Shown: positions 26,761 to 44,579 of the stretch, one piece after another
Layout of the letters: each line of letters opens with the position of its first letter
Numbering within the stretch: the first letter of the stretch is position 1
From: Glossina fuscipes
Lineage: Eukaryota; Arthropoda; Insecta; Diptera; Glossinidae
Length of the DNA: 64,000 nt
Reading direction: 5' to 3'
Assembly (NCBI RefSeq): GCF_014805625.2
Contig: NW_023998423.1
Span: 3,986,672-4,050,671, forward strand
The notes under the pieces: generated by a model
What the model was told of the DNA's origin: nothing
What the model saw: only the letters and a program-made list of their open reading frames with translations
Databases searched by the model: none
Made by a program: the position numbers and the translations under genes

Positions 26761-27908
26761 GCTATCAGACTATAAATACAATTAAATGGAATTATAATTT
26801 GTCACGCCATCATCTACCTTTTTGAAAAGAGGGGAAGCTTTTATAAAAGTATAGCGTATGGCGTATGGCGTTTTGTTTCTTTTTTTTTTTTTTTTATTAT
26901 TATTAATTTTACTAAAATACTAATAATACATGCTGGTGACAGGTTCAAAAGAGTGTCTTTAAAAGTACACATTATTCAATACGCGTCGAGTTGATTGTCT
27001 ACGCTTTACTTTTTCTGGTCTCAACTTGTTTCCTAAGCAGTGTAAAAGCGACAAAAAAAAAGAAAAGAAATTTTATAATTCCGGCAAGTGTGAAATTGTT
27101 CACGTTTGATAAGGTATTTTGATGGGGTGTGAATGGGTTGCTGTATGCTGGCAGACGGTGATAACCTTCACTGCCTTTCTCACTGATTTATGTTATCTGC
27201 GCTTACACGTGTTCGATGCTTCGCCGTTTTCAACCGAGTGGATAATTTTTTAAATGCTCTTTTAATTTTTCAACTCAATCTAAACAGAAAATTGATTTGT
27301 TCACATTTTTTCAACGTTTAAATTTAATGGCATCATTTTATAAATTTACAAACACACACACACAAAATGTTTTGTGTATCTAGTACCTACCCTCTTGTTC
27401 CTTTCTAGTTTGCAGTTGAACTAACCTATCGGCCTTAATAGCTATTACTTTTTCTTCTTCTTATTTTTCTTATTCTTCTTCTATTTCTTGTCTACAGTTA
27501 CCAAGTTTAAGCCTGTAGTTTTCAGTTTTCTTTTTTGCTTTTTTTTTTTTTGCTACTTTGAACGATTTATACGTGCATTCCGTGCAGCCAATACATAAAC
27601 ATTTTTACACGTTCATTTCCGTCGACACTTTGTAATGTTTGCTGTTCTTGTAAAAGATTTTTTTCAAACGCCAGCCATGTCCTGGAATTTAATCAATTTT
27701 TTTTTTTTTTTTTCGTTCTTTCTTTTCTCTCAGCTTACGCTGAATAAAACGTATAATCGATTTTAGTTTATTGTTATTGTCTTCCTCGTATATGTATTGA
27801 TTGCTGAAAATTTATCTTAAATTTAAAGAATATTTAAAATTGTTTTTAATTTCGTCTACTCAAATGAATATTTAAAAAAAATCAAATGCTTTTTCTCTTT
27901 CTTTACAG

Positions 27909-32146
<4,238 letters not shown>

Positions 32147-32323
32147 GGCATTATTGAAAAAATTTTGTAAAAAAAACAAAGAAAAGCGAAAAAAATTGTT
32201 TGAGCAATTAATGTAAATAGTATTGAAAGCAATATAAAATTATTAATTATTTATAATTGATAATTTGTGAAAAAAAGTTCAGGCAACGTATCTATTTTGT
32301 TGTGCTTCTTTGTTATGCTTTAA

Positions 32324-32329
32324 AATAAA
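32324..32329 (+). terminator. inv: Candidate poly(A) signal of inv
   Basis: An AATAAA hexamer 178 nt after the inv stop codon, in AT-rich 3' UTR-like DNA and followed by T-rich and GT-containing sequence. A second AATAAA lies at 32409-32414, just before a long A tract. Either or both could be used. No transcript evidence is available from sequence alone. Confidence 0.5.
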
Positions 32330-32408
32330 CTTTTGAAAAATTTCTAGTCCTTTAGTTTATATCTACTAACTGTTAAGTACAGTAAATTTAAGTTAAATTT
32401 AATTTGAA

Positions 32409-32414
32409 AATAAA
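32409..32414 (+). terminator. inv: Second candidate poly(A) signal of inv
   Basis: An AATAAA hexamer 263 nt downstream of the inv stop, directly followed by an A-rich tract of about 26 nt. It could mark a distal 3' end. The genomic A tract would also cause internal oligo-dT priming, so cDNA ends mapped here should be treated with care. Confidence 0.4.
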
Positions 32415-32552
32415 ACAAAAAAAAAAAAAAAAAAAAAAATTAATTAAAAAAGTTTATTTTAATTATTGTTAATTTAAATCGATAAATTAAATTAAATGTA
32501 ATTTTCATGGAAAAAATCGAGAAATGTTTTTCTTCCGTCTCTTCTTTTACAG

Positions 32553-32558
32553 GTAAGA
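32553..32558 (+). promoter_or_regulatory. Back-to-back acceptor/donor (recursive-splice-like site)
   Basis: A pyrimidine-rich acceptor (tctcttcttttacag, ending at 32552) is directly followed by a near-consensus donor (gtaaga). This is the arrangement of a zero-length exon, or ratchet point, used in long fly introns. It lies 406 nt past the inv stop and past both poly(A) signals, so it is not in a known intron. It could be chance, part of a readthrough transcript, or a decayed duplicate of the RS microexon region, whose flank is similar. Confidence 0.3.
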
Positions 32559-32659
32559 AAATTTATTTACACAAAAAATCTTTTCAAATGTAGCAAGGCT
32601 TTTGTACCCAATGTTGGTGTTACCAAGATCATTACAACAAATTATAAATAATTTTCAAT

Positions 32660-32935
32660 TTTTCTAATTTTTGAAATTTGTTTATATACGTTAGACTGTA
32701 CTGCGGTACAAATATGCATTCAGTTCGTGCGGAGTTATACAACGGCCAGAAGGACTCGAGAATACGAATCTATTCAAAATCACTTTCTGACTCAATTCAA
32801 GCTTGTCGATCCTTCATATTTTTTCGCACAATTTTTGATCAAATATTGGAAACTAACCTGTTTTCGCCTAAGGGCGAACGCTACTAAAAACGTTATAGGA
32901 CCACTTTTTTAACACATCCCGTATAATACCTTATT
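32660..32935 (+). repeat. Dispersed ~300-bp repeat, diverged copy
   Basis: Recognised by ATCTATTCAAAATCACTTTC, ATTTTTGATCAAATATTGGA and GCCTAAGGGCGAACGCTACT, followed by a GGACCACTTTTT end. It belongs with the family at 5555 and 51260. Confidence 0.4.
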
Positions 32936-35929
32936 CTGAAAAGCCCTAACTAGCTATTTATAGCAACGTCTTACTCATTTATACCATGGCCATTATATTG
33001 AAGATTTGAATTTTCTATACCGATTAACAAGGGGCGGGAACATAGTCATAATAGATTCTTACGATCGACCTAGATTCTTACCAAGATTACAATCTATGCA
33101 CTTTATAAGTGGCTTGGGATTACTTGAATTTTATGAGCCTTAAGTGAAACGACCAAATTTATACAGATCATTGCCTTAAGAGTGATATGAAAAAAGAAGA
33201 AAAAGTGTAAACTAAATTTGTTTTTTTTTTGAGTTTGAATTTATACTCATTTCTAAACTCAATATCATTTATATGGTTACGGCGGCTTCAACAAAAACGA
33301 ATCCGATGGAGCACATATGCAAACAGACTCCTTGGCCGCTATTCGATATTGAGATTATTGCATCATCAAGCCTACAACTTATATTGTGTGGCATGTAGTT
33401 CCGTCCTTTTGATAGCGCATGTTATTCCAATTGACATCACAAAAAATTCGTTAGCATTGATCTCTCCTGCTCTGTATTTATGGTAACAAGATCTCTATCC
33501 TCGTTTCAAGGAAACAACGAGTGGGATAACACCTTCAGCACAAAAATCACTCGAAAGCCAAAGGTGTGTCCTTAATGCTATAGGTTGTGAATTGGCCCCA
33601 AAAACGATTACTCTGCTTGCTCGCTGGGTTATTAAGGTAAAGATGAGCCTTACATAAGAGGATGGTCTCTCAAAGAAGTTGCAATATGCGAATACTTATC
33701 GAGATTAAAAAATTCAGAGTTAGTTGCGGTGTAAATGTTTTTCGTGATAAAATTGCAAACTTTAATGAAAAATGATCGAATGATTTTGATATTTGAAACA
33801 AATCTTATACGAAAAATGCATACGCGTGCAGAAATGCGAAGACATGCGACAATTTTAGATATCTCCTCGCATTCTGCAAATTAGCTGCTCTGATAACAAG
33901 AGGCACTTGCGAGCTCAAAATTTGTCCTATTACGAATGAATATTATTTCCAAAAGGGAGAGGGCAAGAAATGACAAACGTGTATAAAAACACATACATAT
34001 ATACGTATGTACATGCTTATATATATATTTATATATATATATATATGTACATATTTTTGCAAAAGCACTTTTGGGATTTTTTGCTCAGTTTATTAAAAAA
34101 AAGAAATCTAATCTGTACAGCAGTTAATGTCATCCATACAAATAGATGTTATCCTGTTCTTACATTATCAAAACCCCAATCATGACCTTGTTGTGTAAAT
34201 TTTCTGTGCCACAGCAGAACCTTACATTTCTGTAGCGCATCTGATATTTTGTCTACCTTGGCATTAAGGAATAAGTTGATAGTGTTTAAAGGCTAACATA
34301 CCATAAATAAAATATGGTTCATGATTTAACTTTTGCGATAAATGTTCATGGGAAAAACAAGTGTGTTACCATTCGTCATTAGCTAGAAAATGTCATACAT
34401 GGAAACAGTTATTCAAAATTGGATTGCAGTTTGAAAGTCATTATTAATTGATTGCAAATAATGAAAGCAGAACTAAGTTAAAGAGGTTATAGAGAAAGTG
34501 TTTTAAATTTCCTCGCAAACAAATCTGAATACAAAAAGAAAAACACTAAGCAAGTTATTGCGAATTAGATTCAAATTGCTAGACGACTATATGCGAGAAA
34601 AGAAATTTTGATAAATGACAAGAGAGCAAAATTGCACCTAACGCAAGGCTAAAGCATTATCATTATAGAGAATGGCGCTGAAACAACTGATTGCATTTCG
34701 TTTTGAGCATTTTTCAATAACCGCCTTGATTAAACGCTAAGTGAAGAAAGTCTCTCTGTAGTTCAACCGACTATGGATTAGTCCATTAAACATTTGCCAG
34801 ATTATTTTATTAATATCTCTTCCTTGCAATTTCCTTCCTTTTCATTTCTAAGTACATATTCAAAAAAAAAAAAATAAATAAAAATAAATAATAATAAAAA
34901 ACAAAAAACAAAAAAAAAAAACAAACCTTGATTATAATAAATTGTTGTAACTGACTCAAGTTGGAAAAAAGTTTTTGTTGCACAGCCATATAATATAAAA
35001 TTGCTCTTGTTCGTTCTCTATTTAATGGATTTTTTACAGCATTCGTAACTCGAGTTCAAAGCAAATTGAACAAAAGAAACTAGAAAAAAAATTAAAAAAA
35101 AAAAAGAAGAAAAAAAATATATACACCATAACACTAACTACATACAACGTGGGTGGTCTTACCATTAACCATTGAATTTACATGCGTTTGCAAGCATCAT
35201 CTCATATACAAAACATTGCTGTGAAAAAGAAACAAAAAATAAGGAAGACATAGAGAGCCAGCCAGCAATCTTTACCGACAGCAACTATATGAAAAACAAA
35301 AAGCACCAACAACATTGATTTTTGTTGGCGATACAATTTAAAAAGAAATAAAAATCGAATTAATTACTTAACTCTTAATAAGAAGACAGAGAGAGAAAAG
35401 CCGGTTTTAGTATTGTTTGTGTTTTTTTTTATATCCATCGCTGGATAATGATGGTATATTAATTTTTGTACCCTCTTTGTAGCATCGGGGATCACCCAAA
35501 GGATGTAATTACTTGAATGCAAATCCATTGACTTATCGTTCAACCCGATGGTTTTTGGAATCCTTTAAGTCCGATCAATTAATATAACAAAAGCTGAAGC
35601 TTACGCGTATATGTTTCTATTCGAGTACGAAGTTCATAAACGGCTGTAAGCTTTTGTGCAAACTAATGAGGAAGATTGCAAAATTTAATTAAATAAATCG
35701 GTAATAACGGTAACGTGTGTAGCGAATATTTTTTGTAGCTAAAGTGTCAAAGCAAAAAATGACTGCAATTAGAGTATGAAGCGTTCTACAATTTCCCTGT
35801 ATTCACCTTACGTGCTGGGTATGCAGTATTCGCCCTAGCTTTCTGAACCTTTCTTTTTATATTCATCAGCGACGGATGAGGGGTGCATTCATTTTGTGAA
35901 AATGCTTGCAACAAATAGAAGAAAGTTTT

Positions 35930-36650
35930 AGAGACTCCGGAGATTAGCACCAAATTGAATTGTGAATCGGCTTAAGCGTGTCCGTCTGTCCTTCCGCTGT
36001 AATGTCTGTTGGATGCAAAATCACTCTCTCGACCTCAAATTTCGCAGAAACACTGGAGATTCTTGCACGCGAGTTGGCATTGGAAATGATCCAAATCGGT
36101 CGAAGGGCACGCCTACAGTGTCATGTACACTGAGAACACTTCTGTTTTTCAAAAGGAATAACATAATGATATTTTGCTCATTACTCATAAACTACAGCAG
36201 ACAAATCTACAAAGCTTCAAAACTTCATTTTTGTAAGCTCTCTATAGAACACAAAAGCAAGCTTTTAAATAAAGCATATAAATGTTTGGGCCACACCTAA
36301 GTAAGTCCATCTGTCCGTCTGCCGAACTATGTAATAACTGCAGTGACAAGCTCGTGTTTGCAAAAGCTCGAGTTTGACAATAGACCAGAAAAGTCAAAGA
36401 ACATACCTACAATGCTTACACATCCATACACACAAAACTGAGAACACCGTTACTTTCCGTGTTTTTTGCTCGTTGCTCATAAAGTACACAAGATATACAC
36501 AATATAAAATTTCACAAAATTATTCTAAAAAACTAGGAAAAATCAGCCATGCCCACCCAATGTTATAGATGTTTGTTTTTTTTCAAATCTCTTATAGGAT
36601 AACTTTGATGGGTATAAACGATTCGGTTGCAACCGAATACAATTTTCTTA
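35930..36650 (+). repeat. Dispersed repeat with internal duplication
   Basis: Two related halves are visible. Both carry a GTCCGTCTG block, ACTGAGAACAC and then TTTTTGCTC or ATTTTGCTC followed by a TTNCTCATAAA word (about 36130-36200 and 36435-36490). The element ends with GATGGGTATAAACGATTCGG. That ending is shared with the TATACCC-type repeats elsewhere in the window. Confidence 0.5.
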
Positions 36651-37220
36651 GTTTTTTTTTTTTTGTTTTTTTGGAATTTAATCGTATCCAGCGAATATAT
36701 CATTTCCAAAGCGCAATTTACTTAAGAGTAAACGAAAGCTAACCAAATAAAAAAAACTATAAAACATATGACTTGAAAAAAGTCACTGAACTCAACGTCA
36801 TCAGGGTTCAAATTAAATGCTGTTTGTTCGCCTTTAAAACAGTAGGCGCTCTTATAACGCACCTAAGGTTCTCGTAGGTTAATGCGTGTGCATTTTAAAT
36901 AGAAAATTTAAGGAAATGTGCGTTGTTTGTTATAAGGAAATATAAGAATTTGAAGGCTGCATGAAGCATGCGACTAAAACAGCCGAACAACAGACATGTG
37001 CAGGTATTGTTGTATCTACGATTGGGTTTTTGTAGCATTCAAAGAAAATTTATATTTTGATTTTGCAGATTTGAAATACAAGAATAGTTCTAACGCATCA
37101 ACAAAGGAGGAATTTTTCACTTTGCTGATTAACCCTCACACCAACGACTATTATTAAGCAAAACCAACCGTATAAGATCGCGGGGTTCATCTATAATATC
37201 CGCTTCAGGGATCATGTATT

Positions 37221-37730
37221 TGTTTGAAGATTAACTTAAATTTAGATTTCCCTTTTATCTGCACAAATTCATCAAGACCCAGTTCTGGTAGTAATTCTCA
37301 AATTGCGATTCCCTTCAGAACTTCCTCGATAGCTGATAAGGCATTCATTGCAAGCTGAGCTCGTTGTTGCAAAAATTTCCCATTAAATCTTAGAACTTTC
37401 GAGGTTGGGGTTACCTTGTTTGAAGATTAACTTAAATTTAGACTTCTGTTATATCTGTCCAAATTCATCAAGGCCCAAATCTGGTAGTAATTCCCAAATG
37501 GTGGTTCCCTTCACAACATCCTCCACAGCTGATAAGGCATTCATTGCAAGCTGAGTTCGTTGTTGCAAAAATCTCCCATTAAATCTTAGAACTTTCGCGG
37601 TTGAGGTTACTCTGTTTGTCTCAATCGTTCGGCTTTCTTTATAGGCGATTTCAATTTAGCAGAGCTAGTAGTTCCCTTCAGACTTTCCTCCATAGATGAT
37701 AAGACATTTATTGCAAGCTGAACTCGTTGT
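37221..37730. repeat. 196-bp tandem repeat array
   Basis: Two full units and a partial third. TGTTTGAAGATTAACTTAAA starts at 37221 and again at 37417, and TGTTTGTC starts at 37613, giving an exact 196-bp spacing. The third unit is shortened by about 29 bp inside and runs into the assembly gap at 37731. Shared words include GATAAGGCATTCATTGCAAG and TTAAATCTTAGAACTTTCG. No function is recognised. Confidence 0.85.
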
Positions 37731-37740
37731 NNNNNNNNNN
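37731..37740. other. Assembly gap (10 N)
   Basis: Ten undetermined bases at the edge of the 196-bp tandem array. The true array length is unknown. Confidence 0.99.
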
Positions 37741-39887
37741 TTTTTTTTATTTTTTACAAGCTTTGTAACAGTTTTGGGCGTTAAATTACTAAACTATAAT
37801 TTAATTGTGAAAGTACTTGAGCGTTGTAAAATATTTATACTGTGTAACTACCGAAGGATTGAGTTTTATAGGCTTTAGAAAAATAAAATAAAAAAGGAAA
37901 CTGATCAAGTTCTCAGGAAATCCAGTCACCATCATCGCTATTGCAGTCAGTTCCAATGAGAAGAAATACTACAAAAAAAAACCTTTGATGGCCTGTTTAC
38001 TCAGCAAAAAGAAACGTAGATCTCTCATAACTTTTAAAGTTACCTTTAAAAATTGAACCCTTAGGATATTCGAAAATATGTTCGACTTACATAATCGTCC
38101 AAGGCGTAAAGGAACTTTTGTTAATCTAGTAGTTATGTCACGGTAAAGTTCTGCACTCTTACCATTCCCCTGAATAACAAGAATGCTCTTGATCTTATTG
38201 ATCTTAATTTTTGTTAATAATAAGAGAGAGTGATATGAGTAGAACAAGAGATGCCAGGTAATAAAGTTTTTCAATATTATGCAAGCACCTGATTTTGCCG
38301 CTTAGATCTATTATTTATATATATATATATACCGTAGTTAAAACGTGCCAATATATATTTTTCAAGCAGTGACATACAACAGTGTACGGTAAAAATAAGA
38401 AGAGCAAATGATTCATTGTTAGCCTTTTGTCATTTTTCAACTCACATTGTCTACAAGCGAGAAAAAAATCTCTTACACTCTCGCGTCATAGCTAGTAAAT
38501 CCATCACAGCGAAGAACAGTTAAATGTGTCGGTAGAAGACGCGCATTACTTGCACTCTCACTTCCCCATAAATTACGACTAATTATACAAAATTCCAAGG
38601 AGTGTATAAAAGCTTTGCTTACAGTCACTTTGTTAAATAAAGAATTTATGACCAATGCGACTGCATTTAACCATAAGATTTATTAGCGGTAAAAACTGAA
38701 AGAAAAAAAAAAAAACAAAAACCAAATCGACTAAAAATGTAAAAAAAAAAACAAAAAAAAAAAACACAATGATGTGTGACATACACCAACAGTTTCAGTT
38801 TGCTCATTATATTAATAATAATTTAGTAAGTGGACATGAGTCCTCGACAGCGACATATTTAACAATAGTAGTGTAAAGGTAGGCCGCGAAATTACATAAA
38901 GAAACATACTTGGGAGATATATTACTAATTGCGTAGTTGCGGAGATTGAAGACAAAAGTGAATGATGTTAAACGCGACGAAAGTGAGTTTGGGTAACGCG
39001 TGAAAACAATCTTTTAACAATTTTATGACTTAACCGCCGAAACCATTTTTACCCACGTACAGATAGATATTGTTCCCTAAAAGTGTCACCCATACGAATT
39101 TATGTGTATTAATATCCCAACATACCGCATATGACTGTAAGAGAAATATATATATATTCAGATAATTCTAAGAAACCGACCAGCACAGTGGATCATCATT
39201 AATCTTTTCATTTATCCAATAAAACAAAAATAATCATAAAGAAAAAGGAGCTAAACACGAATCCGAAATATGCTGCCATTAAGGAGTAAGCGCTCAATGT
39301 TGAAAATTTTGAAGCATTAGTCAGAAGATTAGGATGGTACTGTGTTCGTTCAACTTTTCTATTTAAACTGAATCCTTTCAGTTGGATCAGAAGAAGATTC
39401 TTTTTCTCTTCTCTTCTTCTTTCATCTGAACTTAACATTGACGATTATGAAGAATTATTTTCCCCGTATACTGCACAGTGTATTAGTTTTCTTTCATATA
39501 AATAAAAAAAAAAAAAAAAAAAAAATTTAAACTGCATTTTATTCTCTCAGTTTTATGGCAGGGCCTTAGAAAACTGGGCTTCCGATCGATTGGTTAAGAA
39601 AATCTCAATTAATAGGACAGTATTTGAAGTAGTGGGCATTGCATGTTCGCCGAAAGGTGTAACTTTTGATTTTCTACTTGTTTTACTTTTTTTTGTAGGC
39701 ACTTAATGTCTGTCCAAAAATTTGATGTTATACCTTAAAAAAAAAAAAGCAAAAAGAAAGAAGATAACAACACTTAAAAAATCAACGACAATAATAACGA
39801 CGTCAAATTGAACAAAAAGCGTAGGCGTTTTTATTATTGTTTGTGAAATCGTTTGCAAAGAATAAAAAATTTTTTAATTAAAAATCC

Positions 39888-39889
<2 letters not shown>

Positions 39890-39926
<37 letters not shown>
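39890..39926. repeat. Poly(T) run, 37 nt
   Basis: The longest homopolymer in the window. It could be the minus-strand tail of a retroposed sequence, but no recognisable body is attached. Confidence 0.95.
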
Positions 39927-39928
<2 letters not shown>

Positions 39929-40089
39929 TAAGGGGTCATATAAAATTATAAATAATGGTTTTATGTTCGTATAGTTTGCTGTCATTGAAATCGCTTTAGC
40001 ATTTCCAAACAAATCGTAAATTCTTTACTTAAAATCGCCCATTAAATATTGGTTTAATGAAGTTGTCGCACACTCACGCATAAAGCCAA

Positions 40090-40092
<3 letters not shown>

Positions 40093-40122
<30 letters not shown>
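40093..40122. repeat. (AT)n microsatellite
   Basis: A perfect AT run of 30 nt. Confidence 0.95.
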
Positions 40123-40126
<4 letters not shown>

Positions 40127-41029
40127 TGCCAGCAAAGTGCATAACATTTACTCCAATATTGACACCAACTAAAACATTATTATGCAGAGGCTTGTGTGTA
40201 AACGTAGCCGTAGTTCTGTGCGATCAACAAAGAAACTTGAGATCATGCTGTAAATCACTGATTTTGGATTAAGACGTTATTTTATTTTCAATATACACAT
40301 ATATATGTGTGTGCATACATATCCAACATATTCGTGCTTTAAAATGTTGCATAGGTTGATAACAACAACAGCAACAATAACAACAACAACGATTCTTTTC
40401 ATATAACAACGGTTTTCCCGGGATTAATATGAATTCATGATGGATGACAATTTCAAATTTAAGAAAAAAACTGTTATATGGATCAAGAGCTTTAAGTAAG
40501 TAAAATAGAAAACTTTTTAAAAAATCATAATATTTTTAGAGTAAGAAAAAACTATATATATTTTTTTTTTATGTGTGTGGGATTATGTCACTTGCACTTT
40601 CTGTTTCTAATGTTTGCAAAACAATTTTATGTAGGGTATGAAGGGCACTCGAATACTTTTGCAACATCGTTGTCGCTGGTTTGATAGATGCGATCTTTGT
40701 CACTCACTCACTTTCGGAATATTTACACGCATATACCATTTTCTATTCGATCGTAAAATTAAAATCACTCACAAGCGCTTTCGAGTTGTCACGATTGCTC
40801 ACGATTGCTCTATCAATTCCGCTGTCAAGACCGAACCACCGAAATATTGGTTTTCATGCTAGAAGGTACATTTGTAGACTTCGTCTAAGGCCTCTCACAA
40901 ACCGATCGTATACCTTATCAGAAGAGGAGATCATTTGCATAGACATGACTAACACATTGTGATCTTCGATATTGACTAAGTATCCAAGTGTGCATAATTT
41001 ATTTACTCCTTAGGTTTTTTAAGTATGGT

Positions 41030-41330
41030 GAAAACGTTCATATAAAGAGTAGGTCCAAAAAAGTCTTTCAACCGATCCAAATTTTTCTTATTTAGATTTT
41101 ATTTTCTTTCTCAAGATATGTGTTGAGGCGTTGCATAAAAAATGATTGTAATGTGGTTCCAATCAATCTATAAAAATGTAGTCAACATAAAATTAAGGAA
41201 AAGAAAATTAAGGCCTATGGGTCCTAGTCTAAGTCATTGGTCCCATATCATACAATATATGCAGAGACATTAGACTGACGGATGGGCGGAGGAGCAGACA
41301 TGCTCAAGAGGTCACAACACTCGTTTTTCT
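41030..41330 (+). repeat. Partial dispersed repeat remnant
   Basis: Contains TCTTTCAACCGATCCAAAT, TGGGTCCTAGTC and GACTGACGGATGGGCGGAG, which resemble the GGACAGACGG-bearing repeats of this window. Its exact family is unclear. Confidence 0.3.
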
Positions 41331-44300
41331 TCTTTTTGGTTAACAGATCATATTTTGAATCTTTTAGAACGTATGGGAAAAAAATGCATTACTCGTAAAA
41401 AATGTTTACTTAAAAAATGTTTGAAAAGTCTTTATTCATTTAAACGCATTTCCAAAAAAAAAAAAAACAAAACAAGGTGCGGGCCTACCTTCCTATTAAG
41501 GTGATCTTTATGGAGATACGAGGAGAGGGCGATTTGGCGTTGCTTCCAATGCTTATGCTAGAAAATTAAAAGTTTGAGACGAAGTTTTTAGAGTTCGTTA
41601 CGAATTTATCTACAAAGTTAAATGGGTCTTCTTACCGGGTTTTTCATCATTTTGCAACATTTAAAGCGTAAACAGTGTGATACGGCAAGAAGAGTTATTT
41701 CCGGGCAGAAAATTATCGAGGAAAGAAATGAAAAGGAGTTTTAATTGTGCTGGAACTGCAGATTAATAAAAGTAAATAAAAAAAAAAATTCATTTTGATA
41801 AAAAAATATCTTCATAGTACATAGTCAAACTTGAAACGCGTCTGCACAAACGTTAAGCACAATTTTCGAAAACGGCACGTGGCAAGGTTCATTTAATTTT
41901 GATTTTTTCCATCCGATCTTTTTAGAGCATCGTTGAAAAGGCATGCTTCAGAGAATCGATATGTTAGCCCTTTTTTGGCCTAAAATCGAATTTCACTACG
42001 AACCCCTATGTGATTCTTTAATTGTAAAAATCCAGAGTAAAGGATTTTTCATCTTTTTTTTTTACGCCCCTTATTAAATATGCCTCACTAGAATGTCTCT
42101 GCTATTGTCATTTTTTAATGCTTTCCCAAAGCAATTTTCTTCTAAATATACGCAAACGTAAGGTTAACTAGCTTCCAGGATATTCACAAGATATTCTGCT
42201 CGCTTTGCTTCCAAATTGTCAAAGAATTCCTCTTTTTTAGGAGAAAAATGAAAATGATTCTGAATCGATTGCTCTAACAAAACCCATGCCTAACTCAAGG
42301 CGTCTGCGCAAAGTTCACATATATAAGCTATAAAAATTGGATACACAACGAATTTATTATAATCATTAGATAGTTTCTCTGTTGTTTGTGTAAAAGTAGT
42401 AAATATTCTCATTAGCTGAGTTTATGCTTAGCTACCCCTACTTCGAATTAAACAAACAGTTGTTCTAACCATTTTACCACACCTTCCAGGTAAAGCTAAT
42501 AGGAATCTGTACAATGAGGAAAGGGTTAATTATGCCATACAAATATTTACTATCTCTTCTAATGTATGTAAGAGTAACACAAAAATGTCAGGGCATTATT
42601 ATATTTGCTATAATTGCCATTATTCTGCTTATGATAACTGCGCGTGTTCTTTGAATAACAGGAAAGAAAAGAATTTATGTCCGCATTCCTCACACGCAAC
42701 TATTTCTATGGCCAACTTTGTAAGTAATCACCATAGAAAGTTCATTTAGCATATAATAGTTCTGACTGAATAGTGTATGAACCTGAATATATAAAATTTT
42801 CATAAAAGTATTAGTTAATAAAATTATAATATTAGAGTAAACAAATTTTTACCTATTGTTTACTTATATCCTAAAAGATATAATAAATTTGTTATTCCAT
42901 TTGTATGATATTCACATATGCCATCAAAGATTTTATAAGATGTAAAGAGACACTTCAACACAACACATTCATCAATTGTTGAAGTTCTGAAAATGCAAAC
43001 AACGTAACCCAACATATCAAATTTTCCAGATTCCCTTAGAAAAGAGAGGAATCGCATCTCCGTAATACTCGCAATAGTGAGTTGAAATGCAAAACACCTT
43101 AGCATCAATTGTGTTTTTATATGCAAAACGCTGCCTTTTTATAACTAACTTGCTTAAAAAATCATTTTAATTGTGATGTACCGGCAAAGGAGTACATAAT
43201 ATAAGATATTTGCGCGATAGATATTATCTTCAGATAACTAAGATTCATCTTAAGAGGAGTGAAGTAAGGTTTTCTTACCTATTCTACTAAGTGTTAAAGA
43301 CTTTCCACGACGATAGCGAATCCAACCCATCATCATGTAGAACGGTTGCTTACAAAACACACAACACACACATGCCGCACACATACATCTATAAGCGAAA
43401 GTATATGAGTATATGCGTAATAAGTGCATATATAAAAAAATAAATAAATAAAGTACATAAGCATGAATCAACTAATTATAAACATTCTGTTTATGCTTGT
43501 GACATATAACGCGAGCGAGTGAGTATACGATTAACAAATTGTCATTTGAGAAAGTATTTTAATTAAAAGGAGAAAAAAAAAAAACAAAATCCTATATTAT
43601 ACGTAGCAACAAAACTTTTTTCATTCTTTCTTTTCGGACAATACGTTTTTCTTCAATACATTTTTTCACGCCCTTTTTTCAAAAAAAAAAATCACACAAT
43701 TAAATGTCATTTTCAAAATGTTGTACAGACGTGTATGCATCATTTTTAGGGTTATATGAAAATCACACACACAATGTGGATGTGCGGAAAGTTCACTTTT
43801 CGTCACCGTTATTAATAATAATACATAGAGTAGCAACGCGGCTGCCCAGTCACCAGTTACCAGCTATTTGAGGGTTGTCATCATCTTTACGCTGCTCTAT
43901 CTTGTCGCTATTTTAACGTTATTAGTCACGCATATCAATTTGAAGACTTGTTAAATAAATTTTTGCTTTTAAATTGTGTTGTTAAGGATTTTATCCGTTG
44001 ATAACGGGGTAGAAGGATTGGATTTTAATACAAAATGTGATTTTCCATTTCATTTTGTATCACATTAAATGGATAAATTAAATAAAGTAAAGATGAGATT
44101 TTTTTTTTTTTTTTTACAAAATCATGCCTGCCGTCCTAAATACGTCTCTTGAAAATATTTATAGTTTTATTACTTTTGGATAATTGACGGGTCTCGAACT
44201 ATTATATAGCATTGCCATACGCTTGGGAGTTAAAAAAAAAAACAACCTTTTTCAGGTACAGTTGACATCTTGTTCAGATTCAAGATAAACTAATAGACAG

Positions 44301-44579
44301 CTTATCTACCTTAGTTATATTTATGTTGAGGCAAATCTTTTCAAGTCCTTGAGCACTGAGTTCTTCGAGACTTTTTCTTGGCCTTAAAAGCTTGGCCTTA
44401 GAGATTTTCTTTCCAGCTTTATAGCGGGCACTTTAACCATTTTATCTCATCTGTTTAAGTTAAGTCCAATACTACATAAGAAATAAATTTTGTAAATCGA
44501 TTCAAATGCTTCCCTAGCAAAATCGGTGAATTGCTGTTCTTTATATAAATACTTTACAAATTAAATAAAAACTAAATAA

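Larger units (their letters stand above)
1..27908 (+). other. inv: Presumed inv first intron, 3' part; no exon seen
   Basis: No exon with engrailed-class motifs (EH1, EH2, or the WPAWVYCTRYSDRPSS block that precedes the RS motif) is seen on the plus strand, so this stretch is inferred to be intronic. A first intron of tens of kilobases is known for Drosophila invected. The contents are simple repeats, SINE copies, other dispersed repeats and AT-rich DNA. Stretches where I see nothing but AT-rich sequence include 1-1820, 1900-5050, 5900-6360, 6910-9850, 10500-11100, 12630-15040, 16700-17780, 18460-21130, 21170-22790 and 23420-24700. Enhancers or Polycomb response elements may lie here but cannot be called by eye. 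Confidence 0.6.

Noticed and set aside
39890..39926. Poly(T) considered as the tail of a retrocopy on the minus strand
   Set aside because: No gene-like or LINE-like sequence adjoins it, and A/T runs are common throughout the window.
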